DNA from: Kaistella jeonii
Lineage (GTDB): Bacteria; Bacteroidota; Bacteroidia; Flavobacteriales; Weeksellaceae
NCBI RefSeq assembly: GCF_000812865.1
Contig: NZ_JSYL01000005.1
Location: 1 to 64,000 of the forward strand
DNA: 64,000 nucleotides
Direction of reading: 5' to 3'
Part shown: positions 24,256 to 33,348 of the stretch, in pieces
Position numbering within the stretch: the stretch's first letter is position 1
Layout: the number at the start of each line of letters is the position of its first letter
Notes under the pieces: generated by a model
Told to the model about the DNA's origin: nothing
Seen by the model: only the letters and a program-made list of their open reading frames with translations
Databases searched by the model: none
Position numbers and translations under genes: made by a program

Positions 24256-25839
24256 ATGAAAAAAATTGTTTTCTTTTTTGCTATTCTTTCTTACGCCGTT
24301 TCATTTTCGCAGGATCTGCAGGCTTTTAACAAAATTTACTACAAAACTTACGTAGAAACTTCTCAAACTGATTTTAAAGCGGCTACAAAAGTGGCAGATT
24401 CTTTATATGCGATCTCCGAAACCCCTTTGCTGCAAGCTCGAAGTCTCATGTTGTCTGCATCCCTGTACAAACAATCTGGCGAAGTCAAAAAATCGGTTGA
24501 CTATGCGTTGCGCGCGGGTGAAATCATTCAGCAGACCGACAATTATAATTGGCAGGCAAAAGTGTATGGGTTTTTAGCAACAGAGTACAGACGATTAAAA
24601 TTATATGACAGCTCTAAACTTTACCTGGAGAAAGCTTTTGCTGTCAGCAAAAATATAGAAGATCCAAAATCTTCAAACAATGTAAAAGGCTTGATGCAGC
24701 AGGAAAGAGCCTACTATGAAATTGAGAAGAAAAATTATAAAAAAGCTATTGTTGAGATCAATACATCCCAAGAATTTTTTAAATTATCTGGAGCAAATCT
24801 CGATTTTTTCACCGCTAATAATGAGCAGTTACTGGGACTGAGTTATTATCATCTTAAAGATCCTAAACAAGCACTCAAACATTATAATTCTGCTTTGAGT
24901 TTTTCTAAAAATGATGCGGGAGGGTTTTTGGTAGGACTTATTTACAATGGTTTTGCAGAAGTCTATCTGGATGAAAAAGATTTGAAAAACGCTAAAAAAT
25001 ATTTAGATCTGGCAGAAAACATTTCAAAAAAATCTTCTTATTTAGAACTTAAAAATGAAATTTATACGACTTCGCAGAGATATTACGCTGCTACGAATGA
25101 TCTCGAAAATTTGGTAAGTGTTAAAAAACAGCAAGATTCTGTCGTAGAAAAACTAGCGACTGAATCTACGGCCTTTATTGATCAGTCTTTTACTTCGATG
25201 CAAAAAGATAATAAAAGGGTAGAAGAGAAGAGTTCTAATAAAAATGTAATATTAGCTTTAGGAGGTTTATTCATTATTTTGGGTGGGATTTACTTTTTAA
25301 TTTACAGAAGAAAACATAAGAGGAATCTGGAACATTTCCGGGAGATCTTAAAAAATATCGAGGAAAAAGCAGCGCTTTCAAAACAACGTAACTTTGATCT
25401 GACTGAAATTGATCAGGAAAATTCAAAAGTGGAAGATATTCAGTCTCAAAAACCAGAATCTTCAGTGAGCATGACTGCTGAAACAGAGCAGAAAATTTTG
25501 CTAAAGCTGAAAGAGTTTGAAGAATCTGAATTGTTTACGGAGAATACAGTCTCCTTGGCAACTCTTGCAACCTATTGCGAGTCGAATTCAAAGTATCTTT
25601 CTTACATCATCAATTCTTACAAGAAGCAAGATTTTAATAATTATATTAATGAGTTGCGCATTACTTATATTGTGAAAAAACTGCAGAATTTTCCTTTGTA
25701 CAGAAAATATAAAATTGCTGTTCTCTCTGAGGAAGCGGGATTCTCGTCCCAAAATAAATTTGCCACTATTTTTAAGAAGGTCACTACTATTTCACCTTCC
25801 GTTTTCATTAAATATCTGCAGGAAAACGAAGATGCTTAA
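24256..25839 (+). CDS. TPR membrane regulator with AraC-type DNA-binding domain
   Basis: 527 residues. Seen: a signal peptide (MKKIVFFFAILSYAVSFSQ), a periplasmic tetratricopeptide-like region (about 20-300, e.g. KAAKYLDLAENI-type helices), one membrane helix (about 330-350, VILALGGLFIILGGIYFLIYRRK), a linker, and a C-terminal AraC-type helix-turn-helix (about 430-525, LATYCESNSKYLSYIINSYK ... LSEEAGFSSQNKFATIFKKVTTISPSVFIKYL). Known: this layout, one-component sensing across the membrane, is common in flavobacteria. Secreted surface-protein genes follow, so it may control them (inference). Confidence 0.9.
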   Translation: MKKIVFFFAILSYAVSFSQDLQAFNKIYYKTYVETSQTDFKAATKVADSLYAISETPLLQARSLMLSASLYKQSGEVKKSVDYALRAGEIIQQTDNYNWQAKVYGFLATEYRRLKLYDSSKLYLEKAFAVSKNIEDPKSSNNVKGLMQQERAYYEIEKKNYKKAIVEINTSQEFFKLSGANLDFFTANNEQLLGLSYYHLKDPKQALKHYNSALSFSKNDAGGFLVGLIYNGFAEVYLDEKDLKNAKKYLDLAENISKKSSYLELKNEIYTTSQRYYAATNDLENLVSVKKQQDSVVEKLATESTAFIDQSFTSMQKDNKRVEEKSSNKNVILALGGLFIILGGIYFLIYRRKHKRNLEHFREILKNIEEKAALSKQRNFDLTEIDQENSKVEDIQSQKPESSVSMTAETEQKILLKLKEFEESELFTENTVSLATLATYCESNSKYLSYIINSYKKQDFNNYINELRITYIVKKLQNFPLYRKYKIAVLSEEAGFSSQNKFATIFKKVTTISPSVFIKYLQENEDA

Positions 25840-26278
25840 TTCTTAAAGCTTTAATAATCAAATTTTTATAGATTCAAGGTTTACCGTTGTAATGAAAACG
25901 GTAAGTCATACCCTTTCGTACCCGGCATTCGCCCTCTACTTTTGCACTGTTAATTAAACACAACCTGACTTCACCATTTTAAAAAATAGGAATTAAAGAA
26001 TTGTCCTTTCGAGGCCATCTGATGAAAAAAACAGTTTTAGAATGCGGAGTATTTTTTACTCCGCATCTTAACTGGTAATTCTCCTTTTTTAAAATGAAAT
26101 GAATAATCAAAATGATGCGATTTATAATTTTTATAAAATAAAATTCAATGTTGATTCTATTAATTTTTAAAGAAGCCTTTTCAATATAAGGAAAACGATA
26201 AGTCATTTACTTTTCTATCAACAGGATAAACTTCACCTTTATTTCCGAAAAAAAATCACCATCATCACTTTTAAAAAT
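25840..26278. other. 440-bp intergenic region with a perfect 10-bp hairpin
   Basis: Mostly AT-rich, without coding character. It contains ATGCGGAGTA (26042-26051), a 5-T loop and TACTCCGCAT (26057-26066), a perfect GC-rich stem in an AT-rich background. No T-run follows on the plus strand; on the minus strand CTGTTTTTTT follows after 9 bases. Confidence 0.5.
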
Positions 26279-26926
26279 TTGAAACAAAAATCACACAGAG
26301 ACTTTTCAATTTTATTGAAGAGTATTTTGGTATTGGTCTTTTTATTGAGTTTTTTACAATCTTCGGCGCAATTGATTTTACAAGGTGAAAATATATTTAC
26401 TTTAAAAAATGACGCAGTAATAATCGCAGATGGCATTGTTTACAGTAGCATTAAAAAAGTTACTTCGACACCAGTAATAAATAATTCTAAAATTTTTATT
26501 GTAAAAGGAACTATTGTTTCAAATCTCGGCGATCATACCAACGCAGAAGTGGTTTATCTTGATCACTCTAAAATTAATCAGCCTCTAAGAGTAAAAAATA
26601 AAAAGAAGGTCGCATCCAGAGCAAAAATTAAGAGTAAGGTTGAAAATGAAATTCCGATTGCGAAAGAAATTATAAAAACTTTTGATGATCCGAACAGTGA
26701 CAGTCGATTTTCTTGTAAATCATCCTCTAAGGTTTTTGCATTGTTATCAAATTGGAATTCGTCATTTAAAAAATTAGTTAGTGTAGAGTTATCTCACTCG
26801 AAAGCTAAGTTCTTTCTTTCAATCTCTGAAAAATTGAATTTAGAATTTTATTTACAAAATAATTCAATTTCTAGATTTGTTAGTTCATTCAGTGTGCGAC
26901 CGCCGCCTCTTCTGCCGCTTTCTTAA
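26279..26926 (+). CDS. Secreted hypothetical protein, TTG start
   Basis: 215 residues. Seen: a long N-terminal signal (LKSILVLVFLLSFLQSSAQ, about 12-31), then a lysine-rich, serine-rich mature part with no recognised domain and an extreme C-terminus of SVRPPPLLPLS. The first in-frame codon before the signal is TTG at 26279; no ATG is available, so a TTG start is assumed. Length and signal suggest an exported protein; function unknown. It lies in the same direction as the DUF11 protein gene, 147 bp further on. Confidence 0.6.
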   Translation: MKQKSHRDFSILLKSILVLVFLLSFLQSSAQLILQGENIFTLKNDAVIIADGIVYSSIKKVTSTPVINNSKIFIVKGTIVSNLGDHTNAEVVYLDHSKINQPLRVKNKKKVASRAKIKSKVENEIPIAKEIIKTFDDPNSDSRFSCKSSSKVFALLSNWNSSFKKLVSVELSHSKAKFFLSISEKLNLEFYLQNNSISRFVSSFSVRPPPLLPLS

Positions 26927-27073
26927 AGTTTCCTATTTATTCCTCCTCTTGATATTCCAAAAACTTCTATTCAACCAAACTTATTTGATAAAAACTTGTA
27001 ATAATGGATGGAAGAGTTTCAAAATTCAAAATGTATTTTAAAATACTATAATAAAATAAATAATTCTTAAAAA

Positions 27074-29335
27074 ATGAATTACATCTACCAAAATATACTT
27101 CAGAAAAGTATTTTCTTATTTGCTTTCTTAAGTATGCTCAGTGCAAATGCTCAATTTTATTCTCTGGATGCAAATGGCATCGACTTTTCTTTTACAAATG
27201 CTAACACAACCCGCCTTTCCGGAACGCAAAGTGCGGCCGGTTCTGTTTACAAAATAGCCAATCTTGGTACCGTTGAAGGCCGTTTACTTTACGGTAAACT
27301 CACCATAGTTGCATTGGTTAATGCTTCTCTTTCTACTTTTGACGATGACACTACGGTGCCTGTAAGATTTCAGCCGGTTATTACAACAACCGCTTCCGGA
27401 TATGTACACTATAAATTAGAGTTTTTCGATACCAGTACTAATTTCCCGGTTTATCTTCGAAATTATTTCCTAAATGGGATAGACATCGATGGGAATAGTG
27501 CGGCTTTAACGGAAAAATATCTTTTACCTTTAAATGAATACAGCAATTACACCGTAAGTAATGCATCACAATTAGTGATTTCAAATATAGGATCAGAAAC
27601 ACAGTTTCGTGGAATTCCAGGCAGTTTAAATGGAATCGTCTTTGAAAATACTGCCAGTTTTTATGCGCGGTACCTTAATCCTAAAACATCGATCACTTTT
27701 AAAATTGGTGCTACAGGTGCAATTGCCAATAGACAAGGTGCTGTCGCTCTAGGATCCAACGGAACTTTTACAGGTCCTACAACTCCAACAAATAATCCAC
27801 CGTCAAATATTCCTACAGGCGACTTGGCAATTACTAAAACGGCAGACAAGGCGAGTGTTGCAGTAGGGTCAAACGTCGTTTTTGCCATTACAGCAACCAA
27901 CAATGGACCTATCGCTGCAACAAATGTTAACGTTAATGATAAATTGCCATCGGGTTTTACTTATGTCAGTAGTTCTGTAACGCCGGTTGGAACTACTTAT
28001 AATTCTGGGACGGGGGTTTGGGCCATTGGTAATATGGCAAATGGTGCTTCATTAGTTTTAAAAATTACTGCCACTGTAAATTCAACAGCTACTAATAATG
28101 CAGGAATTACAGGCGATGAAACGGAATCTAATACTGCTAATAATAGTGCATCAGCTTCTGTTTCTGCATTTATTGAGTCTGACTTACAGGTAACAAAATC
28201 GGTCGATAAAATAAGCGCACCAATAGGAGGTAATGTAGCCTTTACGATAATCGCTAAAAATAATGGTGCTGCTAATAATACAAATGTTAAGGTAGATGAT
28301 TTACTACCTACAGGTTTTACTTATGATTCGCATGTGGCTCCTGCAGGTACGACTTATGTTCCCGGAACCGGAGTTTGGACCATTGGTAACTTAAATAATG
28401 GCGCGACGCGTACTTTAAAAGTATATGCAAAATTAAATGCTACCGGAAATTACACTAATACAGCAGTAATTAGCACAACAAGCGGCATCTCAGATCCGAA
28501 TATTCCGAATAATACTTCAAGTGCTTCAGTAGCGGTTGTCTGTATCGAACAGGTTCTGGGCGAAACTTTTACTGCGGAAGGTGGTGCTACCAAAACATTT
28601 ACACAACCACCTACAAATTATGGTTTTGTGTTTGATATTTTTAAGTTGGATAATTCGTTTAATATGACCATTAACGGAACTCCGTTAGCTACTGCAGAAT
28701 TACAGTTTCAATCTTCGGGAACTCCTGCTCCGGGAATTAATGTACGTTTTGTAGATGGAACTTTATATGAAGTAGGAACGCCAAATATTTATTCATTTAC
28801 AGGTACTGCTGCTGCTCCAATGATCCGAGTGATGATCAGTCCGAATGGTGCTTTAAGTCTTTTTGGAAGCAAAGTAACTAATGGTCCGTTGTTTCCATTA
28901 GAATTATTTAATGGAGCTATGTTGAATACTATAACTTGGAACACGCTAACAAATAATGTTATTACGATAACCCAAAATGTAGTGGGTGTGACAAATATTA
29001 CGGGTCGTGGTTATGGATTAAATATCATACCCTGTGTATGTTATGATTTACCAGCTACAGGAACTGGTGTTGCAACCAATCACGGAATCACTTTGTTACG
29101 AAGAGCAGGAGGTAGAACTACCGATTGGCCAATGGTTAGAAAATCTGCACATACCGTTTTAGAATCCAATACCAAAGGTTTTGTCATCACAAGAATGACA
29201 ACTACCGAAATTGGTAACATAATTTCTCCCCAAGAAGGAATGATGGTTTTTGATACCGTAGAAAAATGTCTGAAAATTAATTCAGATGGCACAACTGGTG
29301 GTTGGAGCTGCTTCAACAACCCAACTTGTCCGTAA
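27074..29335 (+). CDS. Large secreted surface protein with two DUF11 domains
   Basis: 753 residues. Seen: signal peptide (about 1-26), an N-terminal beta-rich region (about 27-250), two DUF11 repeats at about 252-365 (GDLAITKTADKASVAVGSNV ...) and 368-490 (SDLQVTKSVDKISAPIGGNV ...), then a region of unknown fold and a C-terminal module with VLESNTKGFVITRMTTTEIG and MMVFDTVEKCLKINSDG. Known: DUF11 repeats build extracellular stalks. The C-terminal module resembles the one in the next gene. No T9SS type-A or type-B tail is obvious. AT content and low gene density suggest accessory cargo. Confidence 0.82.
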   Translation: MNYIYQNILQKSIFLFAFLSMLSANAQFYSLDANGIDFSFTNANTTRLSGTQSAAGSVYKIANLGTVEGRLLYGKLTIVALVNASLSTFDDDTTVPVRFQPVITTTASGYVHYKLEFFDTSTNFPVYLRNYFLNGIDIDGNSAALTEKYLLPLNEYSNYTVSNASQLVISNIGSETQFRGIPGSLNGIVFENTASFYARYLNPKTSITFKIGATGAIANRQGAVALGSNGTFTGPTTPTNNPPSNIPTGDLAITKTADKASVAVGSNVVFAITATNNGPIAATNVNVNDKLPSGFTYVSSSVTPVGTTYNSGTGVWAIGNMANGASLVLKITATVNSTATNNAGITGDETESNTANNSASASVSAFIESDLQVTKSVDKISAPIGGNVAFTIIAKNNGAANNTNVKVDDLLPTGFTYDSHVAPAGTTYVPGTGVWTIGNLNNGATRTLKVYAKLNATGNYTNTAVISTTSGISDPNIPNNTSSASVAVVCIEQVLGETFTAEGGATKTFTQPPTNYGFVFDIFKLDNSFNMTINGTPLATAELQFQSSGTPAPGINVRFVDGTLYEVGTPNIYSFTGTAAAPMIRVMISPNGALSLFGSKVTNGPLFPLELFNGAMLNTITWNTLTNNVITITQNVVGVTNITGRGYGLNIIPCVCYDLPATGTGVATNHGITLLRRAGGRTTDWPMVRKSAHTVLESNTKGFVITRMTTTEIGNIISPQEGMMVFDTVEKCLKINSDGTTGGWSCFNNPTCP

Positions 29336-29417
29336 CAAATAAAGTAGAGAACGCTCACAACTGCATATGTTGTTGCGAGCCTCTTTCTTTCAAAAAAATT
29401 TAAAAAAAATTAAGACA

Positions 29418-29954
29418 ATGAAAAGAATATTCACAATTATATTATTAGGTGCGATTACAGCATTCAATGCACAAGTGATCATAGGTGATGCGTTGGGAAC
29501 TGCCACAACAAAAACATCCGTATTATTAGAATTTGCAAAGGGAAATAAAGGTTTGATTGTACCCTACGTAAGAACACTTCCTGCGCCGCTTCCAATCACA
29601 GCAGGAACAATTTTATTGGATGCTAGTACAGCAACTGCTGCAAGAATGAAATTTTCTAACGGAACGAGTTGGATCGATCTGAGTGGTCAGGATGGAAATG
29701 TTACCAGTGCTTTAACGATTCAACCATCGAGCGTTGTAGAAACAGGCGCGAAATCGATCATTGGTGCTAGAAGTTCCGGTGCAGATGGCGTTTTAGTTTT
29801 AGAATCTACGACCAAAGCAATGGTTTTACCTACTGTTGCCGATGTTCAGAATATTCCGAGTCCTTCGCCGGGAATGATGGTTTACATCAATAAAACCGGT
29901 GCAAAAAGATTAGCGGTATTTAACGGAACAACTTGGGCTTACTGGAAACCTTAA
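29418..29954 (+). CDS. Secreted protein sharing the C-terminal module of the DUF11 protein
   Basis: 178 residues. Start at 29418 (MKRIFTIILLGAITAFNAQ, a clean signal peptide) is preferred to an upstream ATG at 29367. Seen: two copies of a loose module, TSVLLEFAKGNKGLIVPYVR and GVLVLESTTKAMVLPTVADVQNIPSPSPGMMVY, ending in FNGTTWAYWKP. This LExxxKG-x-PR...GMMVY...W pattern recurs in flavobacterial surface proteins. It follows the DUF11 gene by 82 bp and probably shares its transcript, ending at the hairpin near 30099. Confidence 0.72.
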   Translation: MKRIFTIILLGAITAFNAQVIIGDALGTATTKTSVLLEFAKGNKGLIVPYVRTLPAPLPITAGTILLDASTATAARMKFSNGTSWIDLSGQDGNVTSALTIQPSSVVETGAKSIIGARSSGADGVLVLESTTKAMVLPTVADVQNIPSPSPGMMVYINKTGAKRLAVFNGTTWAYWKP

Positions 29955-30098
29955 TTTTAAATATTAATAGAAATCTATTGAAAAATTTAAGGCTTAATGC
30001 TTCATTATTAATGATTTCAGTTGTCGCAAACTGCATTAATGATTAAAGCTTTACACTTCCAAAGGATTATTAAAAGTTTAATGAATTGATAAGGAAAG

Positions 30099-30128
30099 GT
30101 TGTTGCATTTTTTGCAGCAACTTTTTTT
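30099..30128 (+). terminator. Intrinsic terminator after the surface-protein genes
   Basis: Stem GTTGTTGCA / TGCAGCAAC (one G-U pair) with a 5-T loop, followed by seven T. Confidence 0.75.
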
Positions 30129-30192
30129 GTGAAAAGATATCTTTAAAAAGAAGAGAATTAAGATTCATCGAGCTATCACGAATATTTTTTTA

Positions 30193-31458
30193 TCACTTGA
30201 ATAGAAAATAAATCAATGCAACTGCGGCGACAGTCATGATAAACAATGTTATAAAGCCAAGCACATTTGAAAATTTTGAGTTTGTGTTTTCTCCCATTAT
30301 TTCTTTATTATTTCCAATATGCAAAATGATCGCAATCAAAATGGGTGCGGTAAGTCCGTAAGTTATTGCCGTGAAAAGTAAAGCTTTTATAGGGCTGATT
30401 CCTAAAAAATCAAGTGATAAACCAACGAGTAGTGAGATTATTATCGAAATATAAAAAGCTTTTGCCTGTGGAAATTTTTTGTCAAGTCCTGCTTCCCAAC
30501 CAAAAGTCTCCGCGAGCATATAAGATTGCGAACCTGCTAAAACGGGTATTGCTAAAAGTCCTGTACCCAGAACTCCAATTGCAAAAATTAAATAAGTGAG
30601 TTTACCGGTGAGCGGTTCCAAGGCTTTTGCGGCTTGATCCACCGTATCGATTTGTCTGATCCCGGAGTTGTAGAGAACACTTCCTGTTGTAAGAATAATA
30701 AAAAACATGACGAGGTTTGATAAGACCATTCCCGTATTTACATCGGTTCTCATGTCACCAAGAACTCGTTTATTGACGATGATCTTCCTTTTACTTTGAG
30801 CCATATTTTCAACTTCCATCGTTGCTTGCCAGAAGAAAAGGTAGGGAGAAATTGTCGTTCCCAGGATCGCAACAACGATTGAAAAAAATTCTTTATTGAA
30901 ATGAATCGTAGGAATGAAAGTATTTTTCACAACCAAAACCCAATCCTGTTTGATCATGAAAGGAACTATCATATAGAGCAATAATGACAAACAAAGCCAT
31001 TTTAAGATTTTGGCGATTTTTTGGTAGGGATATTTAATGATGATAAACATTAAAATAGCCGTAAACGCGACACAAAAAACTGAAACTGGTATTGCAGGAA
31101 TGATCATGTGTGCAACCGCGCCCATTCCCTGTATATCTGCACCAATGTTGAGCGTGATTGCGGGAAAACTGAAGAGCAACATGATATAGAGTAGCGGTTT
31201 GGAGTAATGATTTTTTAAAGTAACCGTTAAACCCTGAGAAGTCACCAAACCAATTCTCGCACACATGCCCTGAATCGCCGCCATTAAAGGAAATGTAAGC
31301 AAAGCTAACCAAAGTGTTGCAAGACCAAACTGCGCGCCTGCTTGCGAGTACGTTGCAATCCCGGAAGGATCATCATCACTTGCTCCGGTTACGAGTCCGG
31401 GACCTAATAAGCCTAAAAACTTTTTTAACTTTGAGGGGCGTTTCTTGAATTTGGTCAT
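30193..31458 (-). CDS. NRAMP-family transporter with altered metal-site motifs
   Basis: 421 residues with about eleven membrane helices. Seen: helix 1 carries ASDDDPSGIATYSQAGAQ, and helix 6 carries VAILGTTISPYLFFWQATMEVENM. Known: canonical NRAMP metal transporters have DPGN in helix 1 and a methionine (A-x-x-MPH) in helix 6 that bind Mn2+ or Fe2+. Here helix 1 reads DPSG and helix 6 has ISPY with no methionine, so substrate preference may differ (the NRAMP-related magnesium transporter group is one option). Monocistronic on the minus strand. Confidence 0.85.
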   Translation of the reverse strand: MTKFKKRPSKLKKFLGLLGPGLVTGASDDDPSGIATYSQAGAQFGLATLWLALLTFPLMAAIQGMCARIGLVTSQGLTVTLKNHYSKPLLYIMLLFSFPAITLNIGADIQGMGAVAHMIIPAIPVSVFCVAFTAILMFIIIKYPYQKIAKILKWLCLSLLLYMIVPFMIKQDWVLVVKNTFIPTIHFNKEFFSIVVAILGTTISPYLFFWQATMEVENMAQSKRKIIVNKRVLGDMRTDVNTGMVLSNLVMFFIILTTGSVLYNSGIRQIDTVDQAAKALEPLTGKLTYLIFAIGVLGTGLLAIPVLAGSQSYMLAETFGWEAGLDKKFPQAKAFYISIIISLLVGLSLDFLGISPIKALLFTAITYGLTAPILIAIILHIGNNKEIMGENTNSKFSNVLGFITLFIMTVAAVALIYFLFK

Positions 31459-31629
31459 TTTGATTCTTAATAAAAATTAGATCTCGTTTAAAATCCTAAG
31501 TAAATATACGAACGTTATGGTGTTATTATATTTAAAATTTTGTAGAGAAGTGAGATATTTTAAAATTGTTAATGAATAAGATTTAAGCTTTCCTCAACTA
31601 AAAATTTTCAAAATTGAAAGTCATTAAAA

Positions 31630-31667
31630 AGAAATAAAAAAGCTGCTTCCGAATAAGGAAACAACTT
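31630..31667 (-). terminator. Terminator left behind by the interrupted barrel gene
   Basis: On the minus strand, AAGTTGTTTCC pairs with GGAAGCAGCTT (three G-U pairs) around a 6-nt loop, followed by TTTTTTATTTC. It lies just beyond the IS3-type element on the side where the broken outer-membrane gene should have ended. Confidence 0.65.
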
Positions 31668-31795
31668 GGTTACAATAGAAAACACTATTTTTAAGACTCA
31701 TTAAGTTTTTTACAATAGATTATAACTATAATACCCTTGAAAATCTAGACCACTATTTAAGTTGAAATTATTAACTTTAAATAGTCGGAAAAAAC

Positions 31796-32083
31796 ATGAG
31801 AAAAATTAGAAGGAAATTTGATGGTAGTTTTAAAGCCAAGGTAGTAATTGAGGCTTTAAAAGAAAGAGAAACACTGCAGCAATTGGCGTTGAAGTTTGAA
31901 TTGCATCCCAACCAGATCTCTATCTGGAAACAAGAGTTTTTACAAAATTCTGCATTGATATTTGAGGATAAAGTCCAAAAAGAGATTTCAGATACGGATG
32001 TTTCAGAGCTTTATGCAAAGATTGGTAAGCTGGAAATGGAGAAGGAATTTTTAAAAAAAAACTTAAAACGCTTCGGTCTATGA
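31796..32083 (+). CDS. IS3-family OrfA
   Basis: 95 residues; the DNA-recognition part of the transposase. Seen: the helix-turn-helix KAKVVIEALKERETLQQLALKFELHPNQISIWKQEFL (about 14-50) and a C-terminal leucine-zipper-like helix ending in KKNLKRFGL. Its stop overlaps the ATG of orfB (ATGA), the usual arrangement. Its last 27 codons are duplicated in the 171-bp repeat. Confidence 0.9.
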   Translation: MRKIRRKFDGSFKAKVVIEALKERETLQQLALKFELHPNQISIWKQEFLQNSALIFEDKVQKEISDTDVSELYAKIGKLEMEKEFLKKNLKRFGL

Positions 32084-32342
32084 TAGATTTGAGAGTTTTA
32101 ATTGAACAAGATTCTGACATAAGCATTCGGGAACAATGTGAACTTTTAGAGATTAACAGATCCAGTTTTTATTTCAGAGCTTTATGCAAAGATTGGTAAG
32201 CTGGAAATGGAGAAGGAATTTTTAAAAAAAAACTTAAAACGCTTCGGTCTATGATAGATTTGAGAGTTTTAATTGAACAAGATTCTGACATAAGCATTCG
32301 GGAACAATGTGAACTTTTAGAGATTAACAGATCCAGTTTTTA
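32001..32342 (+). repeat. Perfect 171-bp tandem duplication in the IS
   Basis: Copy one is 32001-32171 and copy two is 32172-32342, identical throughout. Each copy holds the end of orfA and the start of orfB through NRSSF. The length is a multiple of three. Confidence 0.93.
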
Positions 32343-33075
32343 ATATATTGCTAAAGGTGAAAATCCTGAAAACCTGGAAGCGATGAGACTTATGGATCAC
32401 CATATCATGCAGGAACCCACTGCGGGAGTGATAACAATGAAGTGTATGTTGAAAGAAAAAGAAATTAATATGAGCTACGAAAGAGTTCGGCGTTTGATGA
32501 GAAAGGCTTCTGTCATACCAATCTATCCTCGAAGGATGCTCACGCAAAAAGGGGAAAATAAATATATTTACCCGTATTTATTAAGGCATTTGGAGATCAG
32601 CAAACCTAATCAGGTGTGGCAAATAGACATTACCTATATACCAATGAAAAACGGATTTATGTACATGACGGCAGTGATAGACGTTTACAGTAGATATATT
32701 GTTGGTTGGGGAATTAGCAATTCTTTGGAAGCTTCAGAATCCTTAAAAGTGGTTCAGGAAGCGATAAATATTCATGGTAAACCGGATATATTAAACTCCG
32801 ACCAGGGCACTCAATTTTCTTGTCACAGCTATGTAGCATTTTTAAAAAAAGAAGAAATAAAAATATCAATGGATGGGAAAGGCAGATGTTTAGACAATAT
32901 TTTCATTGAAAGATTTTGGCGAACATTAAAATATCAGCATATATTTTTAAATCCTGCGAAAGATGGATTAGAGCTTTATCTGGGAATACAAAAATGGTTA
33001 TTGAGATATCACAACAGAAGTCATCAAGGAATACAGCTTAAAAAACCACTGGAAAAGTATAAATCAGCAGCATAA
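32080..33075 (+). pseudogene. IS3-family OrfB transposase, broken by duplication and a stop
   Basis: Seen: the first orfB start (32080) reads into the duplicated segment and stops after about 35 codons; the second start (32251) reads to NRSSF and meets TAA at 32341. The same frame continues as YIAKGENPENLEAMRLMDHH and remains open to 33075, with a complete rve integrase core: first Asp in WQIDITYIP, second in NSDQGTQF, Glu in IERFWRTLKYQ. Inference: the catalytic part is intact but no full-length OrfB can be made without readthrough. Confidence 0.85.
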
Positions 33076-33123
33076 AAAACAATTAAGAAACAGCTAATTG
33101 TGGTCTAGAGAAATGAGGGTAGA

Positions 33124-33345
33124 ATAAACTGAGGATAAGAGAAACGTTTTGGTACTTGGTATTCCAATAAGTATAGTTGTCTAGAATATTTCTTTCGGTG
33201 AAATATTTAACTTCAACTCCATATTTATTTTTGTATTGATAACCTATTCCAAACGCAGAAATAACAAAATACCCAAATTTTCATCTAGATATTTATAAGA
33301 TTTTCATCTCAGTCCTAAAGAAGAATATTTGATCTCTGGCAATTT
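33124..33345 (-). pseudogene. C-terminal remnant of an outer-membrane beta-barrel protein
   Basis: Seen: the minus strand encodes FGIGYQYKNKYGVEVKYFTE, then NILDNYTYWNTKYQNVSLILSL, alternating strands typical of the last strands of a PorT-like or OmpA-like barrel. Upstream, IKYSSLGLR and KSYKYLDENLGI lie in another frame with a stop between, so it is decayed as well as interrupted by the IS at its 3' end. The 5' part is missing before the DUF5700 gene. Confidence 0.55.
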
Positions 33346-33348
33346 TTT

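Larger units (their letters stand above)
31726..33123 (+). mobile_element. Defective IS3-family insertion sequence
   Basis: Seen: orfA (31796-32083), a broken orfB (32080-33075), and imperfect terminal repeats: left tip with TACCCTTGAAAATCTAGACC, right tip (reverse strand) with TACCCTCATTTCTCTAGACC. ATAA flanks both ends (31722-31725 and 33124-33127), a possible 4-bp target duplication. A 171-bp perfect tandem duplication spans the end of orfA and the start of orfB, and a stop codon interrupts orfB. It lies inside an outer-membrane barrel gene. Confidence 0.85.

Noticed and set aside
32080-32382. Two small proteins from the two orfB starts
   Set aside because: Both are products of the 171-bp duplication and stop early; they are pieces of one broken orfB.
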